The notes beneath the pieces were generated by a model, which saw only the letters and a list, made by a program, of their open reading frames with translations, did not search any database and was not told where the DNA came from. Source: Haliea sp. (GTDB lineage Bacteria; Pseudomonadota; Gammaproteobacteria; Pseudomonadales; Halieaceae). From it: DNA of 28,906 nucleotides. The stretch lies in the NCBI GenBank assembly GCA_016704305.1, contig JADJAL010000061.1:1-28906 (forward strand), in the 5' to 3' direction. Positions 1 through 8,645 of this stretch are shown here, one piece after another. The stretch's first letter is position 1; each line of letters begins with the position of its first letter. Made by a program: the position numbers and the translations under genes.

Positions 1-1012
1 CTCGACCTTGCAGGCGTGCGGCCCGTCCAGCGTTTATATGCCGCATTAAATGCTGTGAGGTGTTGATAGCCTAGCCTGGAAGAAATCTCCTGTAGCGAAA
101 GTGCCGTTTGGTGCAGATAGTAGCTGGCCCTTTCCCGGCGGACCGTGTCCAGTAATGCCTGGTAGGTTGTGTCTTCCTGCTGCAGGTGACGCCGTAACGT
201 GCGTTGATGATGTTCATCTGGTTGGCGATGGCCTGTTGATCCGGCTCGCCCAGCGGTAGCCTTTTTATCAAGCATTGAGTGACCTTCCTGGTGAAGCAGG
301 GAAATGTTGACCTCCGCTATCAATTTATCCGCCTTCTCCGTCAGGACTCGTGGACAAACGGATCGGGGTCCAGAATCGGCAGCGCGAGTACGCTCTTGGG
401 ATAGATGACCTTGGCGATAGCCTGGTCGAAAAACAGGTTGGCGCCGTAGGTCTGGTGCCAGCGTTCCAGATTACCGGGAGCCGGGTGGGTGAAGTGCACT
501 GCCGCAGTCAGTTCATCCGTGCCCGCCAGGTCGCTTGCCCTGGGTTATCCACGACGAAAAAGATATCTTCGAGCATTGCCAGGCAGGTGCCGCCCGTCAG
601 CGACCAGTGTACTTCGACGTCGTGTTGCAGCTCGATGATCTCGGTGTTGGCCGATGAACCACCAGGGATTCATACCTTGGCAGCAGGTGTAGCGCGTCAA
701 ACAGCGTGTCCCCATTCGCGGCCGCGTAACCCAGCGCATAGTAGTTTGCGCACGCCAGCTCACGACCGATATGCAGGCCGATGCTGTCGTCCTGGTCTCC
801 TCCTGGATAAACAGTAACAGCGCGATAAAGTGCGGAATCCCGATTCGATTCGTCGGATTCTCGAGTTCGGAGTCGGTGATGGCGGCTGCGCGCATGCAGG
901 CCGGTATGTCCAGCCCGAGCGGTTGCACGGCAGTTAGCACGCCGGACACGAGGAACGCTGCAACGGTATCTTCGGAGAGTGTTGGTATTTTATTGTATTG
1001 GCCAACATTCAT
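1..1012 (-). CDS. AraC-family transcriptional regulator (frameshifted)
   Basis: Reading frames on the minus strand add up to one AraC-type regulator with an N-terminal ligand-binding domain of the arabinose_bd kind and a C-terminal AraC helix-turn-helix domain. The N-terminal block (1012 to about 770) reads cleanly from an ATG. The middle survives as pieces in all three frames, with recognisable stretches such as LFDALHLLPRYESLVVH and FTHPAPGNLERWHQTYGANL. The C-terminal block (about 210 to 1) contains RTLRRHLQQ-like and LSLQEISSRLGYQ followed by FNAAYKRWTGRTPA, the standard AraC DNA-binding signature. At least four frame changes are needed, and the last few residues lie beyond position 1. 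The regulator may control the sugar genes downstream, but that is inferred only from position. I think base-call errors are more likely than true decay because the motifs are well preserved. Confidence 0.75.
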
Positions 1013-1154
1013 AAAAAATTGGCCTCCTATCGCTCACCCATCAGTAGACCCAGGAGCTATCTTACGTCCCGCTTGCCGATTTGCACAATGCGGTTGGCAT
1101 TGTCGATGACTGGGACTATACCGATGCCGACGGCCATCGCGCTTTATCATCACC

Positions 1155-2208
1155 ATGATCAACGGGAGAGATACATTTGGAAAAAAGATATCGATACGCT
1201 TTTGCAGGCGCTTACTTGCGTGCTTCCTCTTTGCCTGCAGCGACAGCAACGATAACAACCAGGTCATCATCGAGCCGCCAGTGCCCGATGTTGAGTTGGC
1301 CGACAACGTGCTGGTTCTCACTCATGAGGCAGTCCCCAATTTCTACCTGCAGGAGGCCATTGATGCGGGCGAGGAAGACCCGGCGGCGCGGCTCGGCGGT
1401 GAAATCCATGGCGATCCCGTCACCATCGTCAAGCTCAGGGCAAGACCAACCACTTCGGCATGGACATTCAGCAAATCCCTCCCAAATACCTCGACTACCA
1501 TGCGACGGTGCCGGAAACCCGCGTGTGGATCGCCGAGTATCCCGAGACCCGCGAACTAGACCTGCAGACTGACGGGGACGGCGGTGGACGATGTACATCG
1601 TCAGGATACCGGTGTTGATCTGGAGTTCTCTTTCGTTTTTGAGAAGCTCGATTGGATAACCACGAAGACCAACATCAACACGATAAATGATGAAGACAAC
1701 ATCGACTTCCATCCAGTTCATTGATCCCTACTTCTACGAGTTTGGAATGCTACCTCTGGTTGAGGGCATGATGCGCGAAAACGGCTATCCGAATTTCTTC
1801 TTCAAGAACGCCATGGTTGTCACCGTGGGCAAATCCTGGGGCAGCATGCACGACGATCGATTGCCGCACGGCGACCCGGGCGCGACGGTGAGTGTAAAGC
1901 CCGTGTCCGACGACTACATTGGCCCCATCTACTTCAACAAAAACGTGATACCCGACCTGACGCAGCCGGATGTGTCAGTGGACGGCGGCGTGGTATGGCT
2001 CAATTTGCCGGTGAATACGATCTATGAGGCCACCGCCCACAAGGAAGGGGTGAACTACCCCACCGTCAGGTTCCATATCACCGAAGCGGATGTGGAGAAT
2101 GGCGTGCAGTTGTACATCGCGTCGCCGCCGGATTCGCTGGAAGGGGATAATGATTCGCCTCGGGTGAGCCTGAGACGGTTGGAGCGACTGGGGTCGAGTA
2201 AAACCTGA
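1155..2208 (+). CDS. Putative secreted lipoprotein of unknown function (frameshifted)
   Basis: The start is an ATG followed by a basic, hydrophobic leader with a lipobox-like LFAC at about residues 24-27 and a Ser/Asp/Asn-rich linker, so a lipid-anchored envelope protein is likely. The frame breaks near 1440, continues in a second frame (DIQQIPPKYLDYHATVPETR) to about 1560, changes again through VDLEFSFVFEKLDWITT near 1620-1660, and ends in the clean frame 1687-2208 (FIDPYFYEFGMLPLVEGMM onward). The C-terminal part has no motif I recognise. The last codons run into a degenerate copy of the REP-like repeat, so the final residues may not be native. Function unknown; it sits beside sugar-catabolic genes but on the opposite strand. 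Confidence 0.55.
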
Positions 2209-2212
2209 CCCC
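2190..2212. repeat. Degenerate REP-like inverted repeat
   Basis: GGGGTCGAGTAAAACCTGACCCC is a worn, shortened copy of the palindrome seen intact at 17872, 18755 and 19855. It lies between two convergent genes, the usual location for REP elements. Confidence 0.6.
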
Positions 2213-2232
2213 AAATCCCCTCTGCCCCCGCA

Positions 2233-2556
2233 TAAAAAACACCCGCCCATATCACTCCTACTCGCGGGCGCCCCGGCCCGGCAGCCGGATTCGGGAGGAT
2301 CGGTCGTGCGCCACCAGCGCTGGGTTTCCGGGTCTGCCGCCACTGAGCGCATGTCCTGTTCATAGTCGGTGCCGGTGTACTCGAAGTAGCTGAACAGGTA
2401 GGTCTTGCCTTCGAGTTGGGTAATGAAGATCGAATAGTTGCGAATGTGGTGCCTGACCAGGCAGGTGGTGACGGTCTCCCAGGCATTGGCGGTAGCCCGC
2501 GATACTGGCTTCCATCTCCGGCTTCAGGCCGATCATCGACCGCCGAAACGCCGCAC
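2233..2556 (-). CDS. rhaM: L-rhamnose mutarotase-like protein (frameshifted)
   Basis: Three overlapping minus-strand frames give one protein of the RhaM family (PF05336), a small cytoplasmic enzyme that interconverts L-rhamnose (or related 6-deoxyhexose) anomers. Visible pieces are SMIGLKPEMEA near the N-terminus, then IRNYSIFITQLEGKTYLFSYFEY, then MRSVAADPETQRWW, which is the characteristic C-terminal motif, and a tail DMGG.FYAG. Expected length is just over 100 residues, which fits. The start is probably GTG at 2556, giving MRRFGG. At least three single-base frame changes are needed. Neighbouring genes (enolase-family dehydratase, FucP-like importer) fit deoxy-sugar uptake and breakdown. 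Confidence 0.65.
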
Positions 2557-2749
2557 GCCATCCTCGCTGTCTGGGGGATTGGTCGCCCTGAACACACCGC
2601 CAATGAATGGTGAGACCCACCACCCCGCCGGCCACGCCGTGCGTGCACACGCGCCCGCCTTTGGAGGCTGGGCCACGCTGACTCGGCTCGCGTTAACCTC
2701 CAGCTTTGTATCACCGCCGTATGCGCGTTGATCCTTCGCTTGTTGATCT

Positions 2750-3804
2750 CCGTCCAGTCCCCAGCGAATGCTAACGCCTGGGTTCGGTCGAAGTTAGCGC
2801 CCCGCCGTCTGCGATCACCAGCGCCTGTTCGGTGATTTCATCGAGCTGGGGAATGTACTCCACCCAGCGGCCATTGGGCACCGCGCACACCAGCGAGACG
2901 CAGCCCCATCAGGAAACGCGGGCATACCGGCAGGCTGAGACTTCCGGCGGTGTGGGCCACCTTCAGCCACGGCGTGATGCCGCCGATGCGCGCGACATCC
3001 ACTCTGCACGATGGAGCAGGCGCCGCTATGTACCGCGAAAATGGCCGATGGAGTAGACGGATCCGCCGATCGTGATGGGCAGTGTAGTGGCCTGCGACAA
3101 GCGTTCGTGGCCCGACACATCTCGGCCGGCATCGGCTCTTCCAGCCACGCCAGGTCCGCCGGCTCGAAACACCGCGCGCGGCGAATGGCCTCGTCCACGG
3201 TGAACACCTGGTTGGCATCCACCATCACCTCCCAGTCCGGGCCGACTGCTTCGCGCACCGCCAGGATGCGCGCCACGTCCTGCGACACATGCGGCTTGCC
3301 GACCTTGATCTTCGCGCCGCCGAATCCGTACGCCTGCGCGGCCAGTGCATCGTCCACCAGCTGTTGCTGCTCCAGATGCAGCCACCCGCCCTCCGTGGTG
3401 TACAGCCCCACACGATCCTTCGCGCCACCGGCGACCACATGCAGCGGCAGGCCGGCCTTCTTGCACTTCAAATCCCACAGCGCGGTATCGATCGCCGCCA
3501 GCGCCAGCGCGGTGATCACGCCGACGGTCGTGGCATTGGTGGAGAACTTGAGGTCGCGCCAGATGGCTTCGATGTGCGCCGGGTCGCGGCCCAGCAGTTG
3601 CGGCGCCAGGTGGTCGCGCAGCAGGCCCATCACCGAGCTGCCGCCGGAACCGATGGTGTGCTGTAGCCCACGCCTCGGCGCCGTCGGAATCGAACAGCCG
3701 CACCAGCGGCGTCTCCTGCTGACAAAACTCTGGATGGCGTCGGTGCGCTTCACCTTCGGCACCAGGTCTACCATCGACAGTTCCACTCGCTCGATCGTGC
3801 TCAT
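2750..3804 (-). CDS. Enolase-superfamily sugar-acid dehydratase (MR/MLE type, frameshifted)
   Basis: A mandelate racemase/muconate lactonizing enzyme-type protein, probably a sugar-acid dehydratase. The start MSTIERVELSMVDLVPKVKRTDAIQ is followed by a break near 3710 and then a long clean central frame. The catalytic KxK motif (GGAKIKVGK, about 3294-3320), the first metal Asp in VMVDANQVF (about 3217) and Glu in WLEEPMPAEM (about 3140) are all visible. The barrel continues as LPITIGGSVYSIGHF (about 3045-3085), VDVARIGGITPWLKVAHTAG and NGRWVEYIPQLDEITEQALVI in other frames. The position that normally holds the third metal-binding Glu (GE in family members) is Gly here. The C-terminal end is approximate. 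It lies 27 bp downstream of the transporter on the same strand, so co-transcription is likely. Substrate (fuconate-, rhamnonate- or galactarate-like) cannot be decided. Confidence 0.75.
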
Positions 3805-3831
3805 ACGCTCCCGTTCCGTTCGTTATGCGCG

Positions 3832-5131
3832 CTACGCCGGCTGCTCCACCGCCTGCTGCCCGCTGTGCTCCAGCCCACCCATGCGCGTAGACAACCACAC
3901 CATGAAGTAACACACCAGCGGCACCACATAGGCCCACTGCACGGACTGCACGTCGGAGAGGTAGCCCATCATCGGGGGAATCATCGCGCCGCTGATGATC
4001 GTCATGATAATGAGCGACGACCCCATCTCGGCCTTGTCGCCCAGGTGCTCCAGGCCCAGCGCATAGATGGTGGGGAACATGATCGACATGAAGAAGCTGG
4101 TGGCGCCGAGCGCGACCACCGCCGTCATGCCGCTGGCCACCAGCGCGACACCCACCAGGCCGATGTTGACCAGCGCACAGAGGCCAGCAACCTGCGCGGC
4201 GCGATGAATTTCATCAGGTACGTGCCGATGAAGCGCCCCCACCATGAACGAGGCAGGCTGGCCGAGAGGTAATATGCGGCGGTTTTCTCCGGCGTGAGCG
4301 GCGTCAGCTCCTTGGTGAAATCGATGAAGTAACTCCACACGCCAATTTGCGCGCCCACGTAGAAGAACTGCGCCACAATCGCCCAGACAAAACTCCTGTG
4401 GGCAAACACGCCGGCGAGCGTGGGCTTGCCGCTGGCACTTGCGCGCGCGCCCGAGGCGGGAAAGCGCGTGACGGCAACCAGCAGCGCGACCAATACCAGC
4501 ACGCCGGCAAGCGCGAGGTAGGGCAATTGCACCTGCCTCGCTTCCAGCGCCCGATACTCCTGCAGCGCCTGCGGCGATAGCGCGGCGATAGCGTCCGGCG
4601 AGTGCTCAATGCCGGAGAAAATAAACACCCCGCCGATCAGAGGCGCGACAAAGCCACCCAGCCCGTTGAAGGACTGTGCAAAAATTAATGCGCCGCGCCG
4701 CCGTGGAAGGATCGCCCACCAGCGTGATGTAGCCGCTGCCGGACGTCTCCAGGAACACAATGCCGATGGCGATGCTGAACAGCGCAACCAGGAAGAAGCT
4801 GTAATACCGACTTCCGCTGCGGGATAAAACAGCGCCGCGCCCAGCGCGTAGAGCAACAGCCCCGTGAGGATTGCCCGCTTGAAGCCCAGCTTCTTCATTG
4901 CATACCCGGCCGGAATCGCGGCGACGGCATACGCGAGATAAAACGACACCTGAATGAAACTGGCCTGCCCGCGCGACAGATCCAGCGCCTTCTGGAACTG
5001 GCGAATCAGGATGTCGTTCATGTTGTTGCGCGACGGCCCATGAAGAACAGGCTGGTGACCAGGATGAAGGCGCTCACATACTCGCGCGGAATCACGCGGG
5101 ACGTGTGCGGGTTCGAGCCAGTGACAGGCAT
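3832..5131 (-). CDS. FucP-like sugar:proton symporter, MFS (frameshifted)
   Basis: An inner-membrane major facilitator protein of the FHS/FucP type, which imports L-fucose or related sugars with protons. The ATG at 5131 gives MPVTGSNPHTSRVIPREYVSAFILVTSLFFMG. One missing base, probably in a G run, then restores NNMNDILIRQFQKALDLSR, the family's first-helix signature. Further transmembrane segments follow (FIQVSFYLAYAVAAIPAGYAMKKLG, FNGLGGFVAPLIGG, FFYVGAQIGVWSYFIDFT). The C-terminal half reads in a second frame (MSIMFPTIYALGLEHLGDKAEMGSS) and ends ...QQAVEQPA. Length of about 430 residues matches FucP. At least three frame changes are needed. It is upstream of the dehydratase and probably transcribed with it. 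Confidence 0.82.
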
Positions 5132-5240
5132 AGCAGTAACTCCGATTGAACGGACCTGGCCGGGGACGCGTCGCGGTGGAGCGTTCGAGAGGTAGCTCAG
5201 GGTAAACAACGGCTGGGAAATTCTCGTAGCTGCGGTGCGC

Positions 5241-5316
5241 GGGAGCGCGGGCTTTGGCCTTTATTATTTGGTGTGGGTCATACTAAGGCATGGATTTAGT
5301 ATCTGGAATACATTTT
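5241..5316. repeat. Interspersed ~75-bp repeat, copy A
   Basis: Begins GGGAGCGCGGGCTTTGGCCT and runs to ATCTGGAATACATTTT. It aligns over nearly its whole length with 8646-8719 (copy B). Its left part matches 7117-7140 (copy C) and its right part matches 7636-7675 (copy D). Non-coding; origin unknown. Confidence 0.7.
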
Positions 5317-5472
5317 GTGGGTTGGATCCAGGCAGGACTTCTTCCTGCGTTTGCCTTTACGCCTTTTGCGAAATACACGACGACATGCTTTGGTCGTTCA
5401 GGAACATTTTTAGCTGCTTTTCTCAAGAAGCTGTCCGTCAATGCATTTGTGCAATACAGGCCTTCAAGTTTT

Positions 5473-5491
5473 GAGTTTTTACTCTGACCCC
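5473..5491. repeat. REP-like half-site
   Basis: GAGTTTTTACTCTGACCCC is one perfect arm of the palindrome that is complete at 17872-17931, and it has the same AAACTT flank. It lies just 3' of the xylanase gene. Confidence 0.8.
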
Positions 5492-5498
5492 AAACTTA

Positions 5499-6987
5499 TC
5501 AGGGCGCGGTGGGTTGCGGCGTCTGCAGTGCCAGGCCCGGGTAATCTTCGGATTTGGCCACCGTAAACGTGGCGTTGTAGGTAATGCCGTCGACTGTCCA
5601 GTAGGCGACGTAGTCACCGAAAAACGCCGGTATCGAAGCGACCATCAGCGCCTGCCGTTACGGTCAGGTTTGTGCGCCAGCGGTCATTGAGCAGCGAGAA
5701 TACCGCTTCGCCGTGGCGCGTAATCGCGCGGTCATTGTCCCAGAAGCCGACGTTGAATTCGTCGCGCCCCGCCACCTTGTTCCACGGGCCCCAGAAGACA
5801 ATCATCTCTACCGCCGGATGTCCCCACCACAGCCGCATCAGCGCTTCCGCCTGGGCGGCACGCAGTTCGGGTTCCACTGGCGCGATGAAGTTGGTCTCGG
5901 TGATATGGATGGGCAGGCCAGCCTCGGCGAGGATGTCCAGTGCGTCGGCGTAGTCAGCGATATTGGTGCGCCCGGTGATTTCAAGGTAGGGTCGGCAAAG
6001 GCCAGCGTCGGTGCGAAATGGCCCTGTTGCCCGATGGCGTCAATAGGTACACCCGCAGCGATCAGTTGCAGGACACGGTCCCGCATATCGGCGGCAGTGG
6101 GGGCGTTGAAACCGGTAAAGACCTCGACGATCCACTCGTTGAACACAAGCTCCACATCGGGATCGATTTCCTTTGCCCAGGCGAAGGCGTCATTCACGAT
6201 GCCCGGCCCCAGGCGAACGATGAACCATTGCGCCAGCGGTTGCAGCGTTTCATTGGTCACGTCCCAGTGCGACAGCCGACCCTTGAAGTGGCGCACGCTA
6301 TCCTGGATGAAAGACTTGAGCAGGCCGCGCAGTTCTACCTGCTGTTCGGCATTTAAATTGGCAGAGGGGAACTGCTCTTCCGCCCAGCGCGGCAGGGCTG
6401 CGCCGGAGAGCGGCTGCGGCAGCCCCCACAACAGGGTGTGGCCCTTCACAGCGAAACCATTGCGCTGCGCCCAGTCGACGTCAGCATCGGCTCTGGTGAA
6501 ATCCCGGACACCCTGGGTGGGTTCTATTCGCCCCCATTTGGCATCGCTCTCAATGACTGCGAGGCTGAAATGCTCGGACATTCGCGCGGTGTACCACGCA
6601 AGGTCTTCCGGTTCCCGGAAGCGGCCCAATTCAATGGGAAAGCCAAAAGTGAAATCGTGCTTGAGTTGCCTGATTTCAACGCTGATTCCCGGTTGATCAA
6701 TCCACAGCTGTACCGTTTTTGAGCGCAATTCCCCGCTCGGGCATCCGCCGCTTCGACGACGGCCGTTCCTGCTCCTCCAGCAAATCGAGGTTGGCCGGTC
6801 GACCCTGCGGCAAATCGGGCAGGGCGGGCAAGCCTTCGATACCCGTCAGCGCCAGATAATTGGCCGGTTGTTGAGCCGCGACAGTCGTATGGTTCGAATT
6901 GCTGGAATCGCAGGCAGACAGGCCGGCGAAGGCAAACAGGGTATAAGTGATGGCGCGTCGCGTGGGCAAAAATCGAAGTGACTGCAT
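5499..6987 (-). CDS. GH10 endo-1,4-beta-xylanase lipoprotein (frameshifted)
   Basis: A secreted, lipid-anchored family-10 glycoside hydrolase that cleaves beta-1,4-xylan. The ATG at 6987 starts a leader with lipobox LSAC at about residues 23-26, followed by a Ser/Asn linker. After a frame change near 6720 the GH10 barrel reads cleanly: ESDAKWGRIEP, VKGHTLLWG, then HWDVTNE with the acid/base Glu at 6249-6251. A second change near 5890-5990 puts ITETNFIAPVEPEL in another frame; its Glu (5896-5898) is the expected nucleophile. VEMIVFWGPW follows, and a C-terminal beta-rich tail ends QTPQPTAP at a TGA (5499-5501). Both catalytic acids are present, so the frameshifts look like sequence errors. It may feed the neighbouring sugar-uptake genes. 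Confidence 0.85.
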
Positions 6988-7116
6988 GTGCAGCGAGTTC
7001 CCCGGTCAGATTATTTTTCGACAGTATACAAAAAAGGCGGGGTTGGAGGGCGAGCGTTGGACTTTGTTAGCGTTGTATTGCCGGGGGTTGCGATCACAAT
7101 GCCCACACACTAGTGC

Positions 7117-7140
7117 GGGAGCGCGGGCTTTGGCCTTTAC
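7117..7140. repeat. Interspersed repeat, partial copy C
   Basis: GGGAGCGCGGGCTTTGGCCT (7117-7136) is identical to the left end of copy A. It abuts the 3' end of higA (stop at 7144). Only the left third of the repeat is present. An adjoining hairpin, CCCGCAC/GTGTGGG with loop TAGT in minus-strand sense (7101-7118), could serve as a weak terminator. Confidence 0.65.
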
Positions 7141-7143
7141 TGG

Positions 7144-7437
7144 TTATGCGGCGTCGAGATTGAGATGCCGCACGCCAGACAACTTGACAGTCTTCTTGGC
7201 CACCCAAAGGTCATAGGCATCCTGCATCGCGAGCCAACTCTCAGGCGAGCGCCCCAGCACCTTAGCCAATCGCAGGGCCATTTCAGGGCTGACACCGCTC
7301 TGCAACTTGAGGATTCGGTTAAGGGTGGATGCCGCAACGTTGAGATGTTCGGCAAGAGACCGGCAACTAACCCCAAAGGGCTCCATATATGTTGCCTGGA
7401 TGAACTCACCGGGATGTGGAGGATTGTGCATGGCCAT
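7144..7437 (-). CDS. higA: HigA-family antitoxin
   Basis: A 97-residue antitoxin with a helix-turn-helix domain. It should bind and neutralise HigB and repress its own operon. The family opening HNPPHPGEFI follows the start MAM; then come RSLAEHLNVAASTLNRILK (the helix-turn-helix) and MALRLAKVLGRSPESWLAMQ, all typical. The longer frame opening at 7527 is not used: the ATG at 7435-7437 overlaps the higB stop by one base (TAATG), the usual coupling for this toxin-first operon. The gene is intact whereas its partner toxin is cut, leaving a probable orphan antitoxin. Confidence 0.88.
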   Translation of the reverse strand: MAMHNPPHPGEFIQATYMEPFGVSCRSLAEHLNVAASTLNRILKLQSGVSPEMALRLAKVLGRSPESWLAMQDAYDLWVAKKTVKLSGVRHLNLDAA

Positions 7438-7622
7438 TAGTGATAGTCCTCGTAATTGACGATGTAGGCGTTGCCGTCCGTAAACTCGAACGTAACGCGC
7501 CAGTTCCCATTGACCGAGATGGACCAAAGTCCCTTGCGGTCGCCTTTCAATGGGTGAAAGCGGTAGCCGGGGATATTCATGTCTTCAATGACTGTGGCGC
7601 TATCCAGAGCCGCTAGCTGCAT
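7437..7622 (-). pseudogene. higB: HigB toxin fragment, N-terminus missing
   Basis: The 61 residues starting MQLAALDSATVIEDMNIPGY, with HPLKGDRKGLWSISVNGNWR and YIVNYEDYH, are the C-terminal two thirds of a RelE-fold HigB toxin (mRNA interferase), normally about 92 residues. Upstream in the same frame only ASQLR belongs to the protein before a TAT and an in-frame TAG stop. At that point (about 7636) the sequence becomes interspersed repeat copy D. The first about 30 residues, including the start, are therefore absent. Toxicity is unlikely, but the 3' part and its coupling to higA remain. Confidence 0.8.
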
Positions 7623-7635
7623 GCGCAGTTGGGAG

Positions 7636-7675
7636 GCATACTATGGCCTGCATTTACTATCTGAAAACCATTTCG
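7636..7675. repeat. Interspersed repeat, partial copy D
   Basis: The right-hand part of the repeat (GCATACTATGG then TATCTGAAAACCATTT) aligns with 5278-5316 and 8680-8718. It replaces the 5' end of higB, while copy C lies just beyond higA, so the broken TA module sits between two partial repeat copies. Confidence 0.55.
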
Positions 7676-7677
7676 CA

Positions 7678-7941
7678 TCATCGTGACTTCAGGGGGTAAC
7701 GCTCAGGATGCTCGATGGTATCCGTGCCCAGATCCACATCCAGGTCTGGCCAGTAAAAGTGTCCTGGGGATGGTTCTTCGATATTGAGAATTTTGCTTAG
7801 CGGCGCGTCCTTGAACCATGGAAAGTCGTCGTAGGAAAGAAAATACTCAGTATCATTTGAAAGCAACCAGAGGCCATGGCTGGAGACGTTGGTAATCTCA
7901 GCTCTCGAAGAAGGAGTTCCATGCACTGGTGAGTTCATCAA
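7678..7941 (-). CDS. DUF2442 domain protein
   Basis: An 87-residue protein with the DUF2442 pattern: HGLWLLSNDTEYFLSYDDFPWFKDAPLSKILNIE followed by YWPDLDVDLGTDTIEHPERYP. DUF2442 proteins are small, of unknown biochemical role, and commonly sit next to DUF4160 proteins in pairs that look like toxin-antitoxin modules. Here the gene overlaps the end of the DUF4160 gene by about 40 bp, so the two are translated together. The start could be either of the two consecutive ATGs at 7941 and 7938. Confidence 0.8.
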   Translation of the reverse strand: MMNSPVHGTPSSRAEITNVSSHGLWLLSNDTEYFLSYDDFPWFKDAPLSKILNIEEPSPGHFYWPDLDVDLGTDTIEHPERYPLKSR

Positions 7942-8137
7942 AGTGATCCTCGACTATTTCCCTGATTTTAGCCAATTGGGCATCGGATAGCCCATAGTTT
8001 TTAGCGAGACCGATTTCCGGCTCCAGCCAGAATTTGGCTTCGCCATCCGGGCTATGGACATGCACGTGCTTCCGAGATTCTTCTCGCGAGAAGAAATAGA
8101 AACGGTATCCTCTTTCACGGAAAACTGTTGGGCTCAT
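7898..8137 (-). CDS. DUF4160 domain protein
   Basis: Starts MSPTVFRERGYRFYFFSREE and continues KHVHVHSPDGEAKFWLEPEIGLAKNYGLS, the DUF4160 signature, then a helical tail IREIVEDHFDELTSAWNSFF. The ATG at 8137 is chosen over the longer opening at 8170 because family members begin MSPTV and a GGAGCAG ribosome-binding site lies just upstream. At 79 residues it is normal length. It is the upstream member of a DUF4160/DUF2442 pair that I take to be a toxin-antitoxin-like module. Molecular activity is unknown. Confidence 0.83.
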   Translation of the reverse strand: MSPTVFRERGYRFYFFSREESRKHVHVHSPDGEAKFWLEPEIGLAKNYGLSDAQLAKIREIVEDHFDELTSAWNSFFES

Positions 8138-8208
8138 GTGCTGCTCCTGATTACATAACACCAGCAGCAAAGGCGAGCCGAACCGCAGGTTTTACTAGTC
8201 CAGCCTCG

Positions 8209-8231
8209 AAGGGCGCGCGTTCCTAGCCCTT
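8209..8231. repeat. Hairpin related to the interspersed repeat (copy E)
   Basis: AAGGGC and GCCCTT are perfect inverted arms around GCGCGTTCCTA. The sequence resembles the left end of copy B at 8646-8666. The truncated parE frame ends inside it (stop at 8223-8225), so the toxin's 3' end was lost at this element. Confidence 0.5.
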
Positions 8232-8384
8232 GTCAGGCGACGGATTTTGCCCAATCAATTCCAGTGACTGCAATACAGTATCCAGAAAGTCTTGGCCTAG
8301 CCCGGACCGTTGCGATTCATACCAAGAGGCTGCATCTTCCAGATCAAGTTCCGCCTCTTCCCTGAGTCGGACAATGTAGGTCAT
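8223..8384 (-). pseudogene. RelE/ParE-family toxin, C-terminus missing
   Basis: A 53-residue frame starting MTYIVRLREEAELDLEDAASWYESQRSGLG and ending LQSLELIGQNPSPDKG. It is the N-terminal half of a ParE-type toxin (about 95-100 residues), covering the first helical hairpin. The beta-sheet core with the usual RRFPF-like segment is absent. The frame is cut inside hairpin E. Its ATG overlaps the antitoxin stop as ATGA (8381-8384), the classical coupled arrangement with the antitoxin first. Almost certainly non-functional as a toxin. Confidence 0.78.
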
Positions 8385-8590
8385 AGGCGATGTCGAATGT
8401 CGGAAATGACCTCCGAGGCAGGTCGGCCGAGATTCCCGTCAGCTTGAAAGGCATTCAGGCGACGATCCAGCTCAGCCTTCTGATCTGCCGTCAGTGGCAA
8501 CGCTTTCTGATCGTGGGCAATACTGTCCCATAAATCTTCGACAATCCGAATACGCTCTTCGACGGGAAGTTTTGTGAGGTTTGCGTCCAT
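8381..8590 (-). CDS. Addiction module antitoxin (PF09720-like)
   Basis: A 69-residue protein: LPVEERIRIVEDLWDSIA, PLTADQKAELDRRLNAFQAD and GRPASEVISDIRHRL. This is the standard layout of the putative addiction-module component family that pairs with RelE/ParE toxins. It is intact and starts at ATG 8590. The toxin downstream overlaps its stop codon but is truncated, so this appears to be a second orphan antitoxin in the region. Confidence 0.87.
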   Translation of the reverse strand: MDANLTKLPVEERIRIVEDLWDSIAHDQKALPLTADQKAELDRRLNAFQADGNLGRPASEVISDIRHRL

Positions 8591-8645
8591 TGTTGAATCG
8601 TACTCCTTGGACGTGAACTTTCCACGTCACATTAGGCCGCCAACA

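Larger units (their letters stand above)
5132..5498. other. Intergenic region without a recognisable gene
   Basis: About 370 bp between the transporter start and the xylanase stop. Short open frames exist on both strands but none resembles a known family. It holds one copy of the interspersed repeat (5241-5316) and a REP half-site (5473-5491); the rest is unexplained. Confidence 0.6.

Noticed and set aside
3011..3937. Long opposite-strand and alternate-frame openings over the dehydratase gene
   Set aside because: They have Arg/Ser/Ala-rich or His/Gln-rich composition typical of GC-rich shadow frames and no family motif, while the minus-strand frame shows enolase-superfamily motifs.
5235..5487. 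Plus-strand openings of 65-79 codons between the transporter and xylanase
   Set aside because: They overlap the interspersed repeat and a REP half-site, lack a ribosome-binding site and resemble no known protein.
8137..8232. GTGTTATGT upstream of the DUF4160 gene as a further attC core
   Set aside because: The box does not fit GTTRRRY and no complementary partner box or asymmetric stem could be found in the gap.
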